NCBI GenBank assembly: GCA_964020085.1
Contig: OZ026601.1
Location: forward strand, 34,134,961-34,198,960
Origin: Micromussa lordhowensis
Taxonomy: Eukaryota > Cnidaria > Anthozoa > Scleractinia > Lobophylliidae
DNA: 64,000 bases
Reading direction: 5' to 3'
Shown in pieces: positions 36,563 through 64,000 of the stretch. A program made the position numbers and the translations under genes. Under the pieces are notes generated by a model. The model was not told where the DNA came from, made no database searches, and saw only the letters and a program-made list of their open reading frames with translations. How positions within the stretch are numbered: position 1 is the first letter of the stretch; every line of letters starts with the position of its first letter.

Positions 36563-38169
36563 TTCAAAAGAAGAAAGTTTGGATGCGTGGTCATCTTCAT
36601 TTCATCATATGCAACACGTACAAGCGCAGAGATATAAGTGTATTTATTAAAGACTGTATCATTAGATAATGAAGTTCGAGGGTTTGCTTAGCCATCTTGG
36701 GTTATGACCCATTATACCATGCTCTACAAATATCGTAAGCGTACGCGTCATTTTTTGGACGTTTTTATTAGTAATTCAGTCTAATTTTCTACGCACCTCG
36801 TTGGCTATCTATCCAACGCACGCTCGAATGAATTAGCAATGAATTAGCGAAGTTGCTTGTTGCAGGACAAATGAATTTTTCTACGCGAATTGCGGTGATG
36901 TACGCAAAGCCCAAGAGTTTGCACAGGGAGAAGAGACAACCTAGAATGATGAAACATGCCTTACCATTTACACTTGTCCATTGCGCGTGGGAGCTACCGA
37001 CCATCTTCTTCCTTGTCAGAATACTTCCGGTGGAGCTACGCTCCCCTTTCCCTCTCCCCGCATAGTTTTCCCTCCCTTTTATGTTCACAGCTATCACAGG
37101 CTGCAAGTTCTGGAAAAAATGAGAGAATGTGGACGAGGACGACTTCTCTCCAGTCCGATATTATTTTTCTCTCAAAGAAAATTGGTCCGCGAATGCGAAC
37201 GTGGTCAATGCTTATCTTTTCTTCTTCTATGCCCATTCTGTCACAATCGCGCCCTATTTATGGCTCTGTCCATCTCAAGACCGCTCATCTCCCCGGGAAT
37301 GCAGTTGACATTTTGTTTTCATAAGGTTGTAAATGTCCCACCGTGGGACAGCTGGTGCATACAAAATCCTTACGGTGGGACCATGAGAAAACTGCAAATG
37401 CCCCACCCATGGGATGGTTGCAAAAAGTGAAGCTCAACACTCGACGCGTTCTTTGCTTTTGTAGCGACATTGCCGTGTACACGTCTTCGCTAATATAACA
37501 TAAAAAAACATATCTTCTATTTGGTAAATAGCTTTTTAAAGTTTGATTATGACTCTGGAAAACTCTCCCCAGGCAAAGCTATATTGCCAGCTTCACAGCG
37601 CGTTTCCCACAGTACAAAAATTACAATTCGGCGTCAGATAAAAGTAACAGAATAAGGTGATGAAATCCTATTCCAGAACAAAGAGAACAAATTTGGCAAA
37701 GTTTTAAAATTTTCATAAAGCGTCATATGGAACACGTGACAATCTCAGGCGTTGATAGAATGTAACAAAATAACCATGGTTGTAGCGTAGTCCAAACAAG
37801 AGCAAACGATGACAACTCAACGTTTTTTTAATACGACTCATGAAAGCTCGCCATTGCTAGCAGGAACACAACAACCGCTGCATCCGGGACTCATTCTACT
37901 GCGCAAGCCCGAAGGGGCTATGACATCATAAAATCGTTACAATGGTAACCTGCGATCAGGAATTCGTACGCCGAAAAAAACACAACACCTGATGGCAGGT
38001 TATACTGAATATAACCATGCAATCAGTTTTAACCAGCTAGTCAACTTAGGTAGAGTGCTCACTCTATTGTGTCCTATTGCCGACTTCCCAAAAGCCATTT
38101 CTCACTAGTCCTGCACACATGAGAAGAACTCGGAGGAAGGGGGGACCTCTGGAGATGTGGAATGAACAG
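36563..38169. other. gene-free stretch
   Basis: Several overlapping short frames on both strands (36789-37482) share no recognisable motif. The text around 37333-37415 repeats CCCACC..GTGGGA/GTGGGAC in alternate orientation. I see no gene. Confidence 0.45.
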
Positions 38170-38293
38170 TAGCCTGTGAACGCAGACATATTTCCCGCTG
38201 TCGCTTTCTCCGCCGATAATAGCGCCGGACGTTATTTTCGGCAGAGACAGGGACAGCCGGAAATACGTCTGCGCTGAGTGCGCTCGCAGGCTA
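38170..38293. mobile_element. MITE with TAGCCTG ends
   Basis: Left end TAGCCTGTGAACGCAGAC and right end GTCTGCGC...GCAGGCTA are imperfect inverted repeats, extended inward by ATTTCCCGCTGTC and GACAGCCGGAAAT. About 124 bp with no coding potential. The flanks do not show an obvious duplication. Confidence 0.65.
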
Positions 38294-38644
38294 ATAAAAT
38301 GGGCAGTGGTCAAAGGCAGAGAAAAAGCACCAGATCTGTAATGTTCAACCGAAAGTCCTATAAAACGAGAATTACAGTCGGAAGAAAATCTGTTTCAGCA
38401 CATATTACAGTGTCGTATTCACCCAAACAAAATGAGTAATTTGCCCCAAATGTTGGCCTACAAACATTTGTGTCACTATCTCTTACCCACAGCCAAACAT
38501 GAGAGATTCCGGGGAGACTGTTGAAATTGTAGACATTAGATAGAAAACAGCAATTGTAGTGAGTAACGTCAAGACTTGTTTACAGAATAGCATTTTATCT
38601 GGGGCATTATCCACTCTTGGGACAACCAGGGTACTGAGCAATAC

Positions 38645-38650
38645 TTTATT
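38645..38650 (-). promoter_or_regulatory. candidate poly(A) signal for Abi-B
   Basis: TTTATT on the plus strand gives AATAAA on the minus strand about 430 bases downstream of the Abi-B stop codon. This is a plausible polyadenylation hexamer, but the region is AT-rich and the match could be chance. Confidence 0.3.
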
Positions 38651-38734
38651 TTTTCTAGAAAAAATGTACACATATTATAAAAATGTACGAATTTCACAAA
38701 TGACAAGCTCAAAACGAGTAAAAAATTAATCATG

Positions 38735-38985
38735 AAACCCTAGTGTGTGACCATTCAAACGAAAGCTACAGAGCAGTAATTTCATTGGGTACTGTCCATT
38801 ATGCTGTGTAAGGTGGTTCTAAGTTTAAAGGCGGTTTATAAAAGCCTAAAGAGTGACCATTCAGATGAAAGCTATAATGAACAGTTCTTTTTCTTGATTA
38901 CCCTGTACAGTGTGGTCCTAACGTTTCAGTCTACTCAGTGGCTATTCAAATGAAAGCCACTGAGTAGTCTTTGAATAATTTCTAC
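38735..38985. repeat. diverged tandem repeat in the Abi-B 3' region
   Basis: Three copies of a motif around GTGACCATTCAAACGAAAGCT (38750), GTGACCATTCAGATGAAAGCT (38855) and GTGGCTATTCAAATGAAAGCC (38940 region), spaced by about 90-105 bases, with GGTGGTTCTAA/GTGGTCCTAA between them. They probably lie in the 3'UTR or just beyond it. Confidence 0.6.
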
Positions 38986-39079
38986 CATTTCAACAATCTC
39001 CTAGTAAAAGCATTTTCATGCTAAATTCTGCTTATTAATAACAATGAAAATTTTCTTTCAGGGTTGCATGCATGACCAT

Positions 39080-55621
<16,542 letters not shown>

Positions 55622-56356
55622 TCAGAAGATTAAAAAAAAACACTTCAACGATTCTTTTAAAAAAATTGTACGATTCAGTGATTCATATAAATCGGAAGCG
55701 ACGAGAGGAAGGGTATTTTTCTACACTTTTTGGTTTAACCTGATTTCTCAGTTTGTTCTCAAAGTTGGCTTGGAATGAGGTAACAGTGAAACCGAGTTTG
55801 GCTCCTCTGTAAGAATTTTATTGCAATTCTAAGTAGCAGCCGTAGCCGCAGCAGCAACAACAAAACGATATTTTTTTCCCTTACATATTTCTTTTGTTGC
55901 TTGGCAGTTTGATGTAATTTTCCAGATTTCAAACATGTGCGTGCCCAGAGCACCAGAGGCCTTTCTTGTATGTCTCCAACTTACTGAACACATGGAAAAA
56001 AAAGCCTCTGTTACCCTGGATGACATGCACGTGACTGTAACCAAGGCTGATGGATTAGGGGTTGAGAAAAGTTGCCTCCATCAAGGAAAATTTTCATCTA
56101 CTCCTGCGTGAACTATCGACTCGTAACAAAAAGTTGGCAAAAAAATATTTATTCTCTAACAAATATTTACATATTAATCAGCAAACTATGGCAGAATACA
56201 AGCTTCTGTTTTTGGTTTTCTAGCAAAAGAGTCACCACATTTAAGCAACACATAATTTGTTTCCGTAAAGTTTTTGGATAAGTCGAATAAGGAACACAAA
56301 GGATTTACAAGAAGGAAACCAAATCCAAAATGGAACATTAGTGGCAGCAAAATTTA

Positions 56357-56485
56357 AGCAATAGAGCACTTTTCCGTGTTTACATAGACTCATCTAAACA
56401 CGAGGAGCATAACTTTCGAGAATTCTCCCAACCCTTCTCGTGTTTATATGAGGCCATAGAAACATGGAAAAAGTGCTCTATTGCT
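56357..56485. mobile_element. 129-bp MITE
   Basis: Ends AGCAATAGAGCACTTTTCC and GGAAAAAGTGCTCTATTGCT form imperfect terminal inverted repeats, with further internal CGTGTTTA/AAACACG pairing. No coding potential. Confidence 0.78.
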
Positions 56486-57218
56486 TTTATAAAATAACTC
56501 TCAAAAATATGCGCGAATCTAAAACTTCACAACCATGTTTACATACTATCATCTAAACACACCTATCAACCAATGAGAGCGCGCGTAGTGGCTCAGTTAT
56601 TTTATAAAGTGTGCTTTAAAATGAATCTCTCCGCTTTTAAGTTCTGTTTTGTTAGAAAATTATTTGAAATAATACTGTTATGTTATTAGTGATATATCAG
56701 CAACAGCAAGTTCTTTACTTAACGTTCTCAGATTGCATAGTTGGCATTTTGACTATCAAAAATGACCACTTGAAGGGGTACACAGAAGAAGGCCCTTAGT
56801 GACTGTTGATGTAACATCAAACTCTCCTTGTGTTTAACAAGGGAATACAAAGGAGAATCTAACAGTTTATCAGAAGTCACTCAAGACTTTTTTTCTGGCA
56901 CCCCTTCATTTCTTTACACTGATCAGAAACAACCTTTTCACTCCCAGAGTTGTTGTGACTATTTAAATGAAAGATGACATGCAGTACTTTTATCGTGTTT
57001 CAATCTATGACTTGATAGAAACACAGAACTAACTACTATGATGGCACGAGCAAGGAGAATTTACATTTTGATGATGAAAGTTAACAAGTCGTTTTCCTTT
57101 TTTCATCATGGAATTTTCTAAAAGAGATAGAAAACATGTTCTCTGTGTTTGTATCGACTTATAGAGTTTGGGAGAACTTGAAAGCAGCATTTCACATTCT
57201 CCCAAACTTTCACTTGTA

Positions 57219-58050
57219 TAGCCTGTTCCAGGCTCTCAGTCACTGGGGACGATCGAAAAAGCGGTTTCTGGACGAGCAGGATCTTGTAAAAAAAATAGGA
57301 GAGGGCGCAGAAACGAGAGCCTGTAAGAATTGTTTTAAAAACCTCATTCCGGTATACCAGCTCCCGGTATACCTTCTGATTGGTTTATTTTGACAGTTTA
57401 TATCAACGCCTTGTCAGCATCTTATCTGTTTGCCTAATTAACGTGAAGTTAAGCGCGGGTCGAGAGCCCAAACAGAGAACAGCAAATGTATAATGGTCAC
57501 GAACCGTGGAAGTCATGAAGGCTAGTCAATTCCATATATTTTACACTTTGCCTGTTGATGTCACTTAATGCTAGCCAACGTCGAGACACTGCCCCCAGAC
57601 TGGTAGACAAATTTAATGTTCTTTTTGCTGCCAGTGAAATTGCGTGAGATTCACTTTGCTCTAGCGGTGTCCACAACGCTGTCGTTTGCTCGTGTTGTAA
57701 TTTTCTTAAAGTACTGTAAATTCTGGCAAAACTACAGCATTTTGAGGGGTAGGCTTCAATATTCGAAGAGATTTTAGTCGACAAAGACGACATGTAAAGG
57801 AACTGCAAGAAGATCAAAACATGCCGTGAAGTGGTGATACACACGCGAGTAACTCGACACCGAAGATTTTGACATTTGACATCCTTGAAGTGCTGTCTTT
57901 TTAAAAGTGGGCGGAATGAGGTTTTTGAAACAATGCTTACAGGCTCTCCTTCCCGCGCCTTCTCTAATTTCTTTTTACCCGGCCAGATTCCGCTCGTCCC
58001 GCGCCCGCTTTTTCGATCGTGCCCACTGACCGAGAGCCTGGAACAGGCTA
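57219..58050. mobile_element. 832-bp TIR element with 9-bp target duplication
   Basis: Begins TAGCCTGTTCCAGGCTCTC and ends GAGAGCCTGGAACAGGCTA; inverted similarity continues for more than 100 bp (CAGTCACTGGGGACGATCG and so on). Direct repeats TCACTTGTA flank it (57210-57218 and 58051-58059). The minus-strand frame at 57497-58054 overlaps the terminal repeat and has no transposase motif. It lies in the spacer between the two Abi genes. The 9-bp duplication suggests a Mutator-like class, tentatively. Confidence 0.87.
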
Positions 58051-58563
58051 TCACTTGTATTTCTATTAAACAATTAGATTATGAGCTCAAGATTTCTGTC
58101 ATGTGATAGTTATTATGTGATTATCACACATGGAAATTGAGAGTGAATAATCTAACTGTTTTAGTATAAATCTACTAGTCATTCAAAACTTTATCTAAAT
58201 CCTCTTTTCAGACATTTTGATTACATAGAGAAGCAGCTGCCAGTTTGTTGACAAGCGTTCACTGCTACGCTACTCACTATCTACAACAGAATAGATCTAT
58301 AGTGAGTAGTGTAGCCAATCAGTGAACAGCATTTGTGATAGAACACTAGTAGATTTGTACTAGAACTTGATACAAACACAGTACATGTTTTCTATCTACC
58401 AAATAGTACAGTTCTTTATGCCATACTATTAGCCTATGGATCCGACCCTTTTGTATGAGTATTCAAAAAAAATTGTAACAGAACTTTCAAGCTGCTTCAT
58501 TGTAACTGGTTAAAACTGTGGTAATCAAGGGAGTGAAAAGATCAAGACATAAGTTGTTTCACG

Positions 58564-64000
<5,437 letters not shown>

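Noticed and set aside
36789..37482. Cluster of overlapping 60-150 codon ORFs on both strands
   Set aside because: Mutually overlapping frames without domain content; probably chance in a region of lower stop density.
57497..58054. 185-codon minus-strand ORF as a gene
   Set aside because: Lies inside the 832-bp TIR element, starting in its terminal repeat, and has no recognisable domain.

Overview
The window reads as eukaryotic, metazoan nuclear DNA: AT-rich, intron-rich, and packed with small inverted-repeat transposons (MITEs) and decayed LINE retrotransposons. The repeat repertoire (TATG-tailed LINEs, a multicopy RecQ-like helicase relic, long-TIR MITEs) suggests an anthozoan cnidarian, most likely a stony coral. 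That placement is inference; no diagnostic marker gene is present.

Layout. Positions 1-1352 are gene-poor, with one 128-bp palindrome. Positions 1353-19107 are one huge 20-bp minisatellite, about 760 units, interrupted at 3786-6337 by a 5'-truncated LINE whose reverse-transcriptase frame is still open. Every frame of the satellite on both strands lacks stops, so it generates spurious ORFs of more than 4,000 codons that should not be taken as genes. Positions 19108-29190 hold diverged duplications and MITEs but no convincing gene. Positions 29190-32023 are a frameshifted LINE carrying endonuclease and RT. Positions 32024-38640 hold MITEs, an approximately 820-bp foldback, and a BTB-domain fragment.

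The real genes are two tandem, same-strand (minus) Abl-interactor (Abi) genes. Abi-B (39080-55525) is complete: five coding exons, 450 codons, joined with consistent GT-AG sites and phases. Abi-A (58564 to beyond 64000) lies upstream and lacks most of exon 1, which is past the window edge. Abi proteins are subunits of the WAVE regulatory complex that drives Arp2/3 actin polymerisation. Both copies keep the N-terminal WAVE-binding region (only its last residues are visible in Abi-A), the homeodomain-homologous region, proline-rich stretch and C-terminal SH3. The last exons are nearly identical while the middle exons have diverged. Introns of Abi-B are loaded with repeats: a RecQ-like pseudogene, L1-like ORF1 and RT remnants, nested MITEs, and a 98-bp nearly perfect hairpin.

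The most unusual structural signals are (1) the six-frame-open, very homogeneous minisatellite with block-wise CpG/non-CpG unit types and an in-frame LINE fusion, and (2) three copies of one roughly 370-bp TIR element that have each been hit by a different transposon at the same subterminal TTAA motif.
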